A stretch of 64,000 bases of DNA, from positions 2,170,001 through 2,234,000 of the forward strand of contig JAUCEF010000016.1 in the NCBI GenBank assembly GCA_033558025.1. Reading direction: 5' to 3'. Under the pieces are notes generated by a model. It was not told the origin of the DNA, did no database searches, and saw only the letters and a program-made list of their open reading frames with translations. The translations under genes were made by a program, and so were the position numbers. Positions 45,372 to 56,726 of the stretch are shown piece after piece. This stretch comes from Phytophthora sp. 'mugwort'. Taxonomy: Eukaryota > Oomycota > Peronosporomycetes > Peronosporales > Peronosporaceae. Position 1 is the stretch's first letter, and each line of letters begins with the position of its first letter.

Positions 45372-46663
45372 GAGGCTGTCTCCATTTGGTTAACGACGCT
45401 GGCGGTGACGATGGCTGACGGCGTGAAGGCCTCGAGCGTGCCCAGAGCTGCATGTGTTGAGCTTGCATAAAAAAGTGAAGCTTTGCCTGTTTAACGCGAA
45501 GATGTAAATGGTAACGCGAGTTGCCAGGTACTCACAGCAATATAACAAAGAAAAATATACAACGTACTTGCTTTTTCATCATGGTGATTAATAGACTGCA
45601 TTGCTATCGTTTAGAGAGGCTAGATTTACTATGCGGGTTTTACTACATATAGAAGCATTGTAGCCAGCCGCTGCTTGGCAAACTACGATGAGAACCCTGA
45701 ATGTGGGCTGAATCAAGTGCTCTTATACCGTCATTCGGCATGTAAATCCACGAGTTTCCTACCGTTTAAATGGCGAGCAAGAAAGCTTTTGCGGCTATAT
45801 TTTCTTGTATTTGCCGTATTTAGTCGATGCAACGGGGAAAAAGGGGGGGGGGGGAAGCTTAGTCTCTCTGTTGACAATAATAATATGCACCTCGTTTTCA
45901 TGGAGGATTACGGCTGCGATGCTTCCTTTGTAACTGGCAGATGGGTTATTGTGCGGAATTTGGAACTGGTGAGGGTAAGAAAAAGAAAACTGCGTTAAGG
46001 TAGATAGATGTGTGCTCTCCCCCGACGGGAAGGGGTGTCGCGCTTGGAATAACACACAGCAGAAATGGGCTTGCAAAACCAACGTTGAGAGCAGTATACC
46101 TAATGCTTGGGAACCGGTAATCTCACTAGACAAAAACGTTATTCCCACTAGACAGTACCATGGGACTGGGACATCGGGTGGGTGCAGAAGCCAAGAGATT
46201 CCTGAGTTACTTCGCGCCACTAACCCCGTTAAAGAGCTGGCATTAGCGAACGCGCTTCAACTCGTCCGTTGCTTCTGGTGCGAACATCTAGCCAATCTGG
46301 GCATACCAATGAAGGGTTACTACATGATCATGCCTATCTGACAGAAACTAATATACTGTTTGTAACTTATTTAGTAGTTCCAGTGGAATAGCGGCATGCC
46401 TCTGCAATCTATTTTTGGACCTCTAAAAAGGTCAATAGTCAGTGATAGTTTTTTTTGGTAGTAAAATATTAAAAAGAGCAAAAAATATCACTGAGTTAGT
46501 TCAGGAAATAGTTCTAAGACAAAAAAAAAACGAGCACTTCAAAGTATTATCCTGCTTATAGCTTGGCTACTATCACGATCCTATAGCGGAAATAAGCAAA
46601 CTCACTTGAGCGAAATTTCGAAATAGCAAAACAATGTAGCTCCGATCTTCCAGACCCCTGAGT
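45372..46663. other. Spacer between convergent paralogs
   Basis: About 1.3 kb with a G12 run (45843-45854) and an A-rich stretch near 46520. The 109-codon ORF at 46012-46341 has no recognisable features. Confidence 0.55.
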
Positions 46664-49600
46664 CTAGTGAAGCAACGGATAGTAGGCATCATCAGCCGTT
46701 TGGGCTGAATGCGAAGCCACCACCCGACGACGAACCACAACCAACGCCACAACAGCAATCATCGCCGTAGCTCCCAACAAGGCGGTGGCGGCCGGGTGCT
46801 GTTGGGCAGTCTCCGTCAACAGGACGGCAGCATAGTAGGTCTGATGGCTCGAGTACGCACCGTCCGAGCTTGGCTCGCAACGCATGATGTCTGCATTGGC
46901 ATTTGGTAGATCCAACAAGGGCGTGCACGTGACCTCCGTCGAGTCGCATCCCTGACAGCACGGCTTCTCCCCCGTCTCCACAATTGTACACTTATCATCG
47001 GCCTTGACGACGGTGCCGCCACACGCTTCATACAGACCGGCCAACTCGTTACCGCCACACGCTTCGTACTCGCAGACGGCGTTCGATGTGTCGAAAGCTG
47101 GTCCCTTACAGTCCGAAATGGAAAAGTCACGCTTGCACGTCTCCGTAGCTGTTGCGCCACTGTATTTCGTGTAGGTGAAGACGCATTCCACATGGAAATC
47201 CGTCGCCGCCTCTGTTGTGGCCTTGTGCAGCATCTCGACGGCAAACCGGGTCACGATCTCGGGAGAATCCTCCGTCACGCTCAAGATATCAATCGGCAAG
47301 CGTCCTTCCAGCGCACCCGTGCACTCAACCTTCGACACCTTCATCTTCAACTCCTCGCGAGAGTACTGTAGGCCAGCGTTCGGGTGGAAGTCGAACGTCA
47401 GCTCGGCGAAGTCGCTGCCTGGATACGCGCACATGCCAGTGCTGATCGGCAGCCTCGACACCGACGTCTGGTACCACATGTCGTTGAACTTCTCGCACAC
47501 ACTCACGGGGCTGTTGACGTGCAGGTGGACGTAGAAGAAGAAGCGGCGCACAAGACCACACTGCGTCCACGCCTCGACCACGATCTTCGTCTCCGGGTTC
47601 GAGAACGTCAACACATCATCATTCTCGTACGTCACTTCTCCGTAGTTCTCGTGTTTCTCGGTCTTCCACAGCTGCCACGACTCGACTTCCGAGATAAGCT
47701 TGAAGCGCCAGAAAACATAGTCCGTAGCCTGCCCATGGGTCGATGGGAAGTTGAGTGTCTCCGTCGTGTCGATGAGCTCCGACAGCTTGGCTCGGAACTC
47801 ACACTCACCATCGGTACCACCAAAGGAAGTGCAGTCGAGCGAGCGGTGGATTTGGGTCACCGTCTGGTACGCTTCGTCCTCCACGTGGGCCAGCACTGAC
47901 TCCGATTCGGTCTTCGTAGCCTCAGTAATTGACGCAGTCACGGTCGCCAACGTGTCGCCGTTCATCACCAGACACTGCTTAAATGTGCACGTTTCGTCAC
48001 TATCACCGTCACAGGAACGTACGTCGTAATCTGAGCCGCAGCGATAGTCCGTCCACCATTCTTTCAACGCGGTCTCCATCTTGCAGCACCTGGTGCACTG
48101 TCTGGTAGGTACAGGTGCCATGGTGTTGTCACAACTACTGTCCTCCTTCACGAGAGGGTTCGTCTTGGTCTTGTCCGAAGTCAGTAGATCTTCCAGCACC
48201 TTGTCCTTATCGAAGCATTGGTGGGACTGGTCGCAGTCGTGCTCCTTGTATTCCCTCTCGAAGAAGTCTCGCCGACTAAAAGATTTCGTGTCGCACCGGT
48301 TGTCAACACTGCACGCATCGTTCTTGGCCTTGAGAGCGAAATCAAAATACTTGTCCACTAGACTGTTCACCTTCTCCAAATTGTCAGTCGTTAGCTCGGC
48401 TGAATCCGTGCAACGAACGGGATCGGCAACATAGTCGCAGAAGCTTTCGGGACAATGTGTCGTGGCTTTAGGGCGGTTGTAGTCCACAATAACCAGACAG
48501 CCTTCGCAAGTGGCGCTCGAGAAATAGTCATATGCGCTCACCTCCAGGTGGTACTTGCCGTAGGATGTAAACTCCATGTCATTGATGTGGGCGTCACGGT
48601 TTAGTTGATAGTCTTTCCATGTGATCACTTCATTGTGAGTCGTCGAATCATAGCCAGCACTCACCACCGGAGAGAAGCTCGAGGCACCCGGGTAAAGTCC
48701 CACGACTTCTTGGAAGGTCAGCGGAAACGACGTCGCTGTGCCGACAGCTCCGCGAATATCACGGCCCTTGTATTCTGGATCTTGTTCACGCTCCGCCGTC
48801 ACAGTGATACGGGGGTCCTTATAACCCTCCGACAGAGTGTCGCGCTTGTCGGCAACGTATCCGTCCGTCGGGAACGGCACGGGTAGACCCCATTTCGAGG
48901 CCACCTCTTTGAAAGAACACACGGGTTCGTCAGTCGTGACCATATGCTTGAAGCCATTGCACTCGGCCCAGACACAGGGGCAAGTGTCTTCAACAACCTT
49001 CTTACAGGCAGCGTGGCCGTACTCGTTCTCGCCCATCTCGTAGCCTGTCGGACAGTTGCAAAAGCACTGACGAGCGCCATAGTCATCCAGATACGTCACT
49101 GGAACGCCATCGTCCAAGTCGGCACACTGCAAGGACCGCGTCACTGTGAACGGATTGTACATGAACAGGTCGACGACTTCGGGTAAGTCGATACAGTTTT
49201 TGTATCGACCGTCACAGTTGGAGCCGATCTTACAGATATGGAAATTGAACGTCTTCGATACGTGTGCACTTGCCTCATATTGCATTACCTCGCCATACGA
49301 CTTCTCACCGGTCACGAACGAGATGACGGCGATCGGGTTGAGCGCCAGAATCACATCGTCGTCAGCCAGGTTGACGACGTTCCCCAGTGCAGGGAACGAC
49401 TCCAACCGCTTGAGGTCACGTGGGGCCACGTCGTCGGCAAGCAACACTGATGCACCCCCTTGGTTAACCATGAGCGGGTCTTCCAGACCTTGCTTGGTTT
49501 TCTCACTCCGTTCTTCACAGGCCCCGGGCACCATCGTGGACTGGAACGTCACCTTGAGGTCGTCCGCATAGGCGACGTTAGCGATCGTGGTCTTGACTTG

Positions 49601-49927
49601 ATTCACCCATTGCTCCACAACTCCCAGAGCCGAGTCATTGAGACACTTGGAGAAGGCCAGCACCACTGCAACTTCACCGCTGTTCTCTAACGATTCCGTT
49701 TCCGTGCACCCGATGCGACCATGCGCATTCGTGTAGTAATTCTTCAGGGCAGCCGTGGCCACCCCCTCGGAGATGAGAGTACTACTAGGGAGATCGAAAG
49801 GTAGCGAAGTGAACGAGACGGTGCGTTCTCTGCTGTCGGCCAGTAAGGATTCTTTGAGACCCAGTGAGGCACCACTGGCTAGGACTCCGAGAGGCAGCCC
49901 CGCAGCGAGCAGCCCCAGTAACTTCAT
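46664..49927 (-). CDS. Cysteine-rich single-pass surface protein, longer paralog
   Basis: 1087 residues. The ATG at 49927 opens a clear signal peptide (MKLLGLLAAGLPLGVLASGA); the frame upstream of it lacks an ATG. An extra N-terminal region of about 300 residues, absent from the shorter paralog, includes a Cys-rich stretch (QCFCNCPTGYEM) reminiscent of EGF-like modules. From about residue 355 it parallels the other protein: YVADKR, CEGC, YVFWRF near 737, FNDMW, SDCKGP and CCQGC. A transmembrane segment lies near 1040-1065 (MIAVVALVVV), followed by RRR and a tail ending DAYYPLLH. The shared tail suggests a common sorting or binding signal. The family is unknown to me; a surface location is well supported by topology. 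Confidence 0.82.
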   Translation of the reverse strand: MKLLGLLAAGLPLGVLASGASLGLKESLLADSRERTVSFTSLPFDLPSSTLISEGVATAALKNYYTNAHGRIGCTETESLENSGEVAVVLAFSKCLNDSALGVVEQWVNQVKTTIANVAYADDLKVTFQSTMVPGACEERSEKTKQGLEDPLMVNQGGASVLLADDVAPRDLKRLESFPALGNVVNLADDDVILALNPIAVISFVTGEKSYGEVMQYEASAHVSKTFNFHICKIGSNCDGRYKNCIDLPEVVDLFMYNPFTVTRSLQCADLDDGVPVTYLDDYGARQCFCNCPTGYEMGENEYGHAACKKVVEDTCPCVWAECNGFKHMVTTDEPVCSFKEVASKWGLPVPFPTDGYVADKRDTLSEGYKDPRITVTAEREQDPEYKGRDIRGAVGTATSFPLTFQEVVGLYPGASSFSPVVSAGYDSTTHNEVITWKDYQLNRDAHINDMEFTSYGKYHLEVSAYDYFSSATCEGCLVIVDYNRPKATTHCPESFCDYVADPVRCTDSAELTTDNLEKVNSLVDKYFDFALKAKNDACSVDNRCDTKSFSRRDFFEREYKEHDCDQSHQCFDKDKVLEDLLTSDKTKTNPLVKEDSSCDNTMAPVPTRQCTRCCKMETALKEWWTDYRCGSDYDVRSCDGDSDETCTFKQCLVMNGDTLATVTASITEATKTESESVLAHVEDEAYQTVTQIHRSLDCTSFGGTDGECEFRAKLSELIDTTETLNFPSTHGQATDYVFWRFKLISEVESWQLWKTEKHENYGEVTYENDDVLTFSNPETKIVVEAWTQCGLVRRFFFYVHLHVNSPVSVCEKFNDMWYQTSVSRLPISTGMCAYPGSDFAELTFDFHPNAGLQYSREELKMKVSKVECTGALEGRLPIDILSVTEDSPEIVTRFAVEMLHKATTEAATDFHVECVFTYTKYSGATATETCKRDFSISDCKGPAFDTSNAVCEYEACGGNELAGLYEACGGTVVKADDKCTIVETGEKPCCQGCDSTEVTCTPLLDLPNANADIMRCEPSSDGAYSSHQTYYAAVLLTETAQQHPAATALLGATAMIAVVALVVVRRRVVASHSAQTADDAYYPLLH

Positions 49928-52479
49928 GGCGGATGGTACGGACTTGGTCTTGACGGCGCTGGATGTGGTCGAGTAGAGGCAAATCCGAGAATGACAAAGG
50001 TTGTTAATGCGCTCAGGAGCACGAGAAGGATACAAGTCTTTATGCCAAACGTCACGAATGACTTCGGCGGGACTCCGTGACCGTTCATTGCCACCAAGAT
50101 ACCGTCGGAGAGTCGCCGAGCTCGAGATCTTTGGATTTTAATGAGCATATTTGCCCTTTAGGCTGGCGTGAGGGGGCGCCCCATCAGCAGGGGAAGCATG
50201 GAAGCGGTCTCCTCTTTCTGGGCTTCTGATGATGTATTTCACTATTTTGAGAGAAACAACGGATGAATAAACTTTTGTTGCCATAAAAACCGACAATTAT
50301 TAAAAAAAATAGTTGCTGCGACAGGACTACTACAGTAACGTTAGTACTACTATTAATAATTCAGTTGTATCGAGTAGATTAAATTATTCAGTGTCTCAGA
50401 GATCCTTCTTCTAGGGGAACCACATCACTAGTAATTCTTGCTTTTCATCGCTTGTCGCTGGGTCTCGTCGGTGGGGCGATCGCGAATTCGGTGATCTAGA
50501 AGATAAGCTCCTAGAACGCACTGAGGTCGAAAGCATAGCACCCTGAAATTCCGTTATAGTTGCGGTCTAACTTACTACAGGTTTCATCATTAGCCTGCAA
50601 ACAGCTCAACTATTGTGCGGGTTCGCAGTGAAAGGTCGCACCACTGAGTTGTAAACTCCGACAAGCGTGCGCGAACAGGTGGCAGGGGCGTCCAATGCTT
50701 CGTGTCGTATTCGTCCACATTCTATGGGGTTTAATAACGTAGTAGAAGACTTTTGGTATGTACTGATTAGGTGTAATCATTATACGGGGGTTGCATAGCG
50801 TAGCAAATCCGCCGGGGTCCCTGCGATGCAGGGCTTCCTATTAATACTAAATGGTAGTATAAGACCCAGACGACGGCGACACTCAGACCACCGATGACTT
50901 CGCCACCGATGACTTGGTAGACTTGATGACTTGGGCACCGATGACTTGGTAGTCATCGGTGGCCTGAGTGTCGTCGTCGTCTGGGTCTTATACTACGTTT
51001 TAGTATTAATAGTACTCCGCAACGCTTTCCAACAACCATAAAACATAAGCCTTTGCACTTGACGAGCAAATATTAATATAAAGTACGGCTAACTAACTAC
51101 CCGGGGAACCGCCAATTGCTTGCCTTTATATACAACAGTAACTCACTACTTATTAACAAAACTAGGGCATGCTGCGCTTCAATTAATACGAAGTATGGTA
51201 CATGTAATGCTCCGTACTACGGCTTTGTGCAAGTAGCTTTTATGTTTGCGGATAGTACAAGTACAGCTTTCATGAAATTGGCGTGGGTAATCACAAAAGG
51301 AATACGGCACGTTTGTCCCTGCGAAGGACGAGAAATACTCTAACCAAATTAACTGTCCTGCCTGTGTGGTAAGTAGTCGGTTATCGTGGCCAGAAGATTG
51401 AGTTCGTGATAAGGATGGGAAATGAATGTCCTCAAATCGGTCACTTTGCGAGCAAGTCGTGATGTCCTGAGACCAGACGGAGGTTACCATCTGGCTCGGT
51501 CTGGGCCACGGCTTGCGCGATGGTCCACGGGTGAAGAACTGGTTGACACCCACTGGCCGGAGGATGTGCTCCATGGGTAAGCGAGTCGGGTCTGGCCTAC
51601 ACTTACCTTCACTATACCGTCAGCCCGGGTCGGGTTGGGTAACGGTCTGCGCCTCGTCCCTGTTCTCGGTTGAGAGGGGCTGTGAGTCATTTGTCGAGCG
51701 GTGAGGACGGAGGTCATGGAGATAAGTGCGGACGACGGACAGGTCTGTGCGAACGGAACGGTCGGAGGGGTGACAAGTGCCTGACCCGTGGGGTGGAGAT
51801 GGGCGGCCCAGGTCATCAAAGATGGCGTGCGGACTCTCGAATAGAGAGTACGAGGGCCTCGCTGTCCAGGTTTGAACTAGTCAATCGTGAATTTACCCGG
51901 TGAATAACAAGTTGAGTTTTATATTCGACTTTGTTAAGTTTATTGTTTATTTCTTCCCTACAAGCGTGTACTACTTCTATCCAGCGTCGACCGTCCTACA
52001 CCGGGACGACTCGCGACACGTGGTGGAGAAGCAGGGTACGGACTTCGCTGCTGAAGCGGTACTAGCCTGGGAAGAATTGTCAAGTGTCAACCTGAAGTTG
52101 GAGGACTTGTTTCGTCTGAAGTCGAGTGTGTGAAGATCCCGGATCCACACATCAACCGCAGAGTGTCAGTGTGGGGCATTAAAGAAGCAAGCTACAAGTC
52201 TAGCAGGAGCAGTCAAGTCGTAACAGTCCACGCGCAAGAGCCAAGAGCAAGAAGGTCAACTGAAACCGTCGTAGGAACGGTTGTGAAGAGAAGTCCGCCC
52301 GGTCGATCAGAGTCAAAAACAAGTGTGGAGAAAGGAGTCCCTGAGGAGTCTCATCGAAGATCGGTAGCAAGATGACTGCGGGGACCGAAGGAAGAGGTGG
52401 GAACGTGGAACGGTGAGAAGGAGTAAGTAACGTCGGGCACGGAGGAGACACCACCGAGAGTGAAGAGGCCGAGCCAGCA
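49928..52479. other. Intergenic region with MITE
   Basis: Apart from the foldback element at 50838-51012, no gene is recognised in about 2.5 kb. The last part (about 51500-52479) becomes GC-richer and may contain the leader or LTR of the downstream Gypsy element, but only one copy is present, so an LTR cannot be demonstrated. Confidence 0.5.
50838..51012. repeat. 175-bp foldback MITE
   Basis: Terminal inverted repeats of about 60 bp with about three mismatches. The outer ends are CTATTAATACTAAA, and the arms continue through AGTATAAGACCCAGACGACG to CCACCGATGACT. The short centre repeats the GATGACTTGG motif. No coding capacity. The DNA would form a long hairpin. The outer TA dinucleotides could be a mariner-type target duplication, but this is not certain. 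Confidence 0.88.
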
Positions 52480-54050
52480 GTGGGCTCTGGCCAGGCCGAC
52501 CTTCCGACCGGTTTGTCGCAAGTGACAAACGAGCTGTTGGCGACCGCGGAAGAGGAGAAGGAAGAAGAGGTGGCTGAGACAGAGCCTCGAGTCAAGTTGC
52601 AGGGCAGAGAAGAGGCGGCCATCAAGGAGGAAGAGCGTCGGAGCGGTCCAGCTGGAAAGGAATGGTTCCAGACGGCGGAGGAAGAATATTACGACGCCGA
52701 GGAACTGGGTACGAGCACGAGGAGGATTACCCGTATGAAGAGGAAGAGCAAGAGGAGGAATTCCAGAGTATCCCAGCAGTTTCATCCTGCAGTACTCTGG
52801 TCCGGAGGTACGTCGCATGGATCGGCCACCTTTGCCTGGAGCTGGAGTCCGAAGAAAAACCTGCCGCTGGGCCGTACCGTTACCCAAGTGGAGGGAACGG
52901 TCAGCCGCAGGAGAGTACGCTGAAGTCTGAGTTTGTGAAGCCGGCGTCCGTGCCGGCCCGAGTGGTGTAATCCATCGGAAGAGCAGTGTACCCGACCAGG
53001 GGGCCCTGCTAAAGCGCTACAGTCTGGAGGAACGGTGAACCGTGGGAGAGAACAGTTCCCAAACAGTCGACTACGCCTATAAACCGTCGAGCTGGAGCCG
53101 TCCCCGGGAATGCGAAATGCGTTCGGACTGTCAACGTTTGTCTCGAATGCTGTAAAGGTGTTGCCCATGTTCTATTCGGATACGGCAACTGTGGAAAAGC
53201 CCGAGACTTCTGGGAGGCGTTTTGAAACTCATACAGAAGGGATTCCAGACCGTTCCCGCCTACTGGTCTTCCGCCAGAAATAAAAGGACGAGTGGCTGAA
53301 CGGTGATGGGGAAACTCGAGGATCAAGACGTTCAACACTCTGCGCCTGAGGTTTCACAATCAGTTTTTCAGTCGAACGGCTGACGAGCTCTGGGAACGGT
53401 TGGAAACGACGAAAAGAGAGCGCGGAGAGTCTGTGGAAGAGTGGGGAGACAGAGTGTCGGGTCTCTGTGTGTCGGTGGATTACTCGAATCCGCAGATGCG
53501 TTATCAACTGTTCCGCCGTGGACTGCGAGACAAGCGCATGTTGGCTAGGTTGGACGCGAGTCTCGCTTCGGACATCCCGGAGGCATGCGAGTGGCTTATG
53601 TTCAAGGATATGTATCGCCCGATAGAAGAGGATGAGGAGTTCTCGGACGGTGCTACCGCGAAGAAGACGGAGACAGCTTCTACGTCGGTGGACGCCCTCG
53701 CCCAACAATTGCAGTCTTTCATGGTGGAACAACAACAGCAATGGCAGAATCAGCTGAGCCAGAACAGATGACAGGGTTCGCCTTCGCCTCGTAACCGAGT
53801 TCCTATGGTAGCGGCTACCACGACGGCGCCTGTTCCTACGGGGAACGGTCAAAACCTTCAAGGGAACGGCCCCACTGTCCGAGGAATTCGGATGGAGGAC
53901 GACGGTCGTATGCAGAGCGGTGTTCCGGTATGCGGTCGCTGCAATTACAAGAGTCATGGGCGTGCTATGTGTAAGCGCCAACAGATGAGCTGTCGTAAGT
54001 GTGGACAGATGGGTCACATCAGGATCGGGTGCGAAACCCCATTCAATGGA

Positions 54051-55272
54051 ATAACAAAAAAATACATTACACTTTAAGGCTAGTAAGCAACCTACTTAGC
54101 TACCCTACTTGCTATTTGGGATCGATTTGGGTCATATGGACCCAAAAATTGGGTACGAAGTATCCAATTGGTGTCCAAAAAAGGTCCATTTTCTCGAAAG
54201 TGGGTACCCTGAAAGACCCATTTTAGTGTCCAGGAGGAAACTGGTGGACGTCCGGAGACGTCTCTGGGCCGAGTTGGACATTTGCAGGACCTTTCCGATG
54301 GGGTCTATACAAAAACCAAGTATAACCCGATGAACCAGGTGGTGGTGAGCCACCTACTTCTAGTGAGCTCAGATAGCTCAGCTGGTTAAGCATCCAGTGT
54401 CGGACGGAAGCGGCCAGGGTTCAATCCCCGGGCCGACCAGACCTTTCGGACGATGGTTGGGGTTTGGCCGCGAAGGTTGGGATATCTGGTCTTGTGACTG
54501 GACTGGTGGTCTTGGGGGCTACTGGGCGCCGTCTCATGGGCTGTAGGCCTGGAAGCACGGTTAGACCCGGTAGTTCTTGAGACTGCTTGACCGGGCACTT
54601 CAGTAGGAGAGATGCGGGTCGTGGTCTAGAGGGGCAAAGCCTCCCAGTCGTCGTCTCATGGGCTTGTAGGCCTGGTAGTACGCGCGGCTCGGGAGTGTGG
54701 CGCCGCTCTAGACCTCGATCTAAGGAGTAGTCTAGTGATGTCGTGCATGCCATAACACGCGTAAGCGTCTGTAGCGTGTCGCGTTCTTCGCCCGCCTGTC
54801 CGCTAACGTGGGGCCCCGCCTGGGTTCAAAAATCCACACCGCCTTCGGGTACAGCAGACATAAGGCAACGCCCGCTAAGCGATCGGCAAATGGAGCCGGG
54901 AACTTGGCGTATGGGCGTGAAAGTGGTGGAGACTGAAGCCAGTAATGGCCGAGCACGCCGGCGGCGGATTGTAAGACATCAGGATGAAGCCTTGAGCTTG
55001 TGGCCTTACCTTCGGGCCACAGGCGTCTCTTCCCGGCTACGGTTCAACATGGCCGCGGGAAAGGAGCCCCGCTGACGGGTTTCCACCGCGCGATCGCTTG
55101 AATCTGCAGTCGTGAAGGGCGTCAACGCTCCGGACGTCTCTTCCCTGTCGTGGTTCAACATGTCCGCGGGTAAGGAGTCCCGCTGACGGTCTTCCGCCTC
55201 GTGGTCGCTTGGGCCATTGTCGTCGAAGGGTGCCGACACAGGCAGTCCTCGCAATAAGGTGTGTAGTTGCCT
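54051..55272. mobile_element. Insertion in gag flanked by 16-bp direct repeat
   Basis: AACCCCATTCAATGGA occurs at 54035-54050 and again at 55273-55288, and the gag coding sense is interrupted exactly between them. This suggests an insertion of about 1.2 kb with a 16-bp target duplication, a length common for LINE/SINE-type events. The insert has no long ORF, no obvious poly-A tail and no inverted ends. It contains a tRNA-like pol III box pair and a twice-used phrase TCTCATGGGCT(T)GTAGGCCTGG near 54532 and 54655. Confidence 0.6.
54374..54428 (+). repeat. tRNA-like internal pol III promoter (A and B boxes), SINE-type
   Basis: TAGCTCAGCTGG (54374-54385) matches the A box TRGCNNAGYNGG. GGTTCAATCCC (54418-54428) matches the B box except for about one base. 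The spacing is about 32 nt, as in tRNA genes. The acceptor arms do not pair, so a true tRNA is unlikely and a tRNA-derived SINE head is favoured. Confidence 0.6.
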
Positions 55273-55641
55273 AACCCCATTCAATGGAGGAACGGACTAC
55301 AGCCCCTGGCAACCGTTCTCCTCGTGGATGCAGCTTCTGCAAATGAACCTGGTCATGGGATCAGAGACTGTCCTATCTTGGATTCGCTCAAGGCGATGGT
55401 GTCGTTACTGCAGAACAAGGCCCACGCCCCGAGTCGTCCCGGTCCTCAATGAAGAGGGCGGGATGAAGGAGAGGGGGGGCCACTCCTTTCTCTGGTCTAG
55501 GGGATGGCTCGAGGAACGGTCGTGAGGGCGATATAGAGGAAGAGTGCCCGTCGATCGTTGGGAACGGTGATGAAAAAATAGATGAAGGTGAAGTGAACGA
55601 GGCGGCGGCGAAGACGACAACCGCGTCGTCCCCAAACACGG

Positions 55642-56588
55642 TTGGAAGAGGGATTAAACAGTCGGCGTAGCCGCAGTGGTCGAGCCGAAGAAGGAGGAAC
55701 GGAAGATGAGCTGAGAAAAGAAGATGAACGGCTCGCTGGAACGGCTACATGGACAGAGGATGTCGTTTGTTCAGGACGCACGGGAAGTGAAGTCTCGGTG
55801 TCGACGAAGAGCGACTATGTAACAGAAGAAGAAGTTTATGGCGATTCGCGAGAAGAAACCTCGGCGCCGACCATGAATAATAATGAACACGAGATTGCAA
55901 CGGTGTGTGCTGCGAAGGCTACCTTGAGGAAAGGGACGGTCCAAGCGTACGGTGCCATTGAGGTCACAAGCCCCAAGGTCAAGCTCAAAGGGATGTGAAG
56001 AAAGAAACAGCCAGGAAGGGGCCGACTCTTTCCGACATCAAGAATGAAGAGATGGAGAAAGCGGACGAGTTCAGCGGGCTACACCGCCTCTTCACGAACG
56101 CCGAATTAGACGCTATGGAAGCGTTCGTTCCAGGTCAAGAAGGAACGGTTTTGGCGGGCGCAGAAGTAGCGGTTGAAGAAGAAGAATACGACAAAGAACT
56201 TGAGGACCGCTTGTACCCCCTTGATGAAGTAGAGCTCAAGAAGCGTATGAAACTGAACGCAGAGGCCTCGAGAGAAGCGTCTCTGGAAGACATGGCACGA
56301 TTCTTGAATATTCCAGTGGAAGTTTTGCGGCGGAACAAGGATGACTCGCTAGAGACGGTCTCATCGCCTGAGTATTGGGAACTGTGGTTTGAGAAAACAT
56401 TGGAGATCTCAGCTGAAGCCAAGAAGGCTAACCGTAATTTTCGTGAGCTCGCTGCTAGTGGACTAGGCACGAGCTTAACTGGATTGTTGAGAACGGTCTG
56501 TGAGGGAGCGGAGTCGCTCCTAACTGTGAATGACTGTAACCGGGAGGCACCGACAACCCAGTCGAAGATCCTGACCTGGAAAGGATAG
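55642..56588 (+). pseudogene. Acidic linker ORFs of the Gypsy remnant
   Basis: Two frames, 55642-55998 and 55995-56588, abut with a frameshift. They are Glu/Lys-rich (EELEDRLYPLDEVELKKRMKL-like composition, FLNIPVEVLRRNKDDS). They lie between gag knuckles and protease in the same orientation and with the same GGAACGGT-rich base usage, so they probably belong to the polyprotein. No catalytic motif. Confidence 0.45.
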
Positions 56589-56726
56589 TCGGTGCCAACA
56601 TTGGAATCCCGTTCGACGCACGCGACGAGGAAGTCTGCGTTCCCGTCGAGCGGGAGGCGGTCTTGCCCAAATAGGACGAAAGAGTAACCGTTCCGCAGGA
56701 ATTAGGACGGTTGCTCGTCTGGCTGC

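Larger units (their letters stand above)
53100..55451 (+). pseudogene. Gypsy gag: capsid and CCHC zinc knuckles, broken
   Basis: A capsid-like stretch spans two frames. MRNAFGLSTFVSNAVKVLPM (from about 53110) leads into 53400-53771, which contains ERGESVEEWGDRVSGLC and YQLFRRGLRDKRM, typical of retrotransposon gag. From 53805 two CCHC knuckles follow: CGRCNYKSHGRAMC and CRKCGQMGHIRIGC. The knuckle reading frame is cut at FNG by an insertion. It resumes at 55273 with the same PFNG codons, and a later frame holds another knuckle-like EPGHGIRDC. Gag would package the element's RNA. Frame changes and the insertion make it non-functional. Confidence 0.7.

Noticed and set aside
46012..46341. 109-codon ORF between the two surface-protein genes
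   Set aside because: No signal peptide, domain or codon pattern separating it from chance. The region is AT-rich spacer.
54363..54445. Functional tRNA gene
   Set aside because: The A and B boxes are good, but the acceptor stem halves do not pair and the anticodon arm is poor. A tRNA-derived repeat is more likely.
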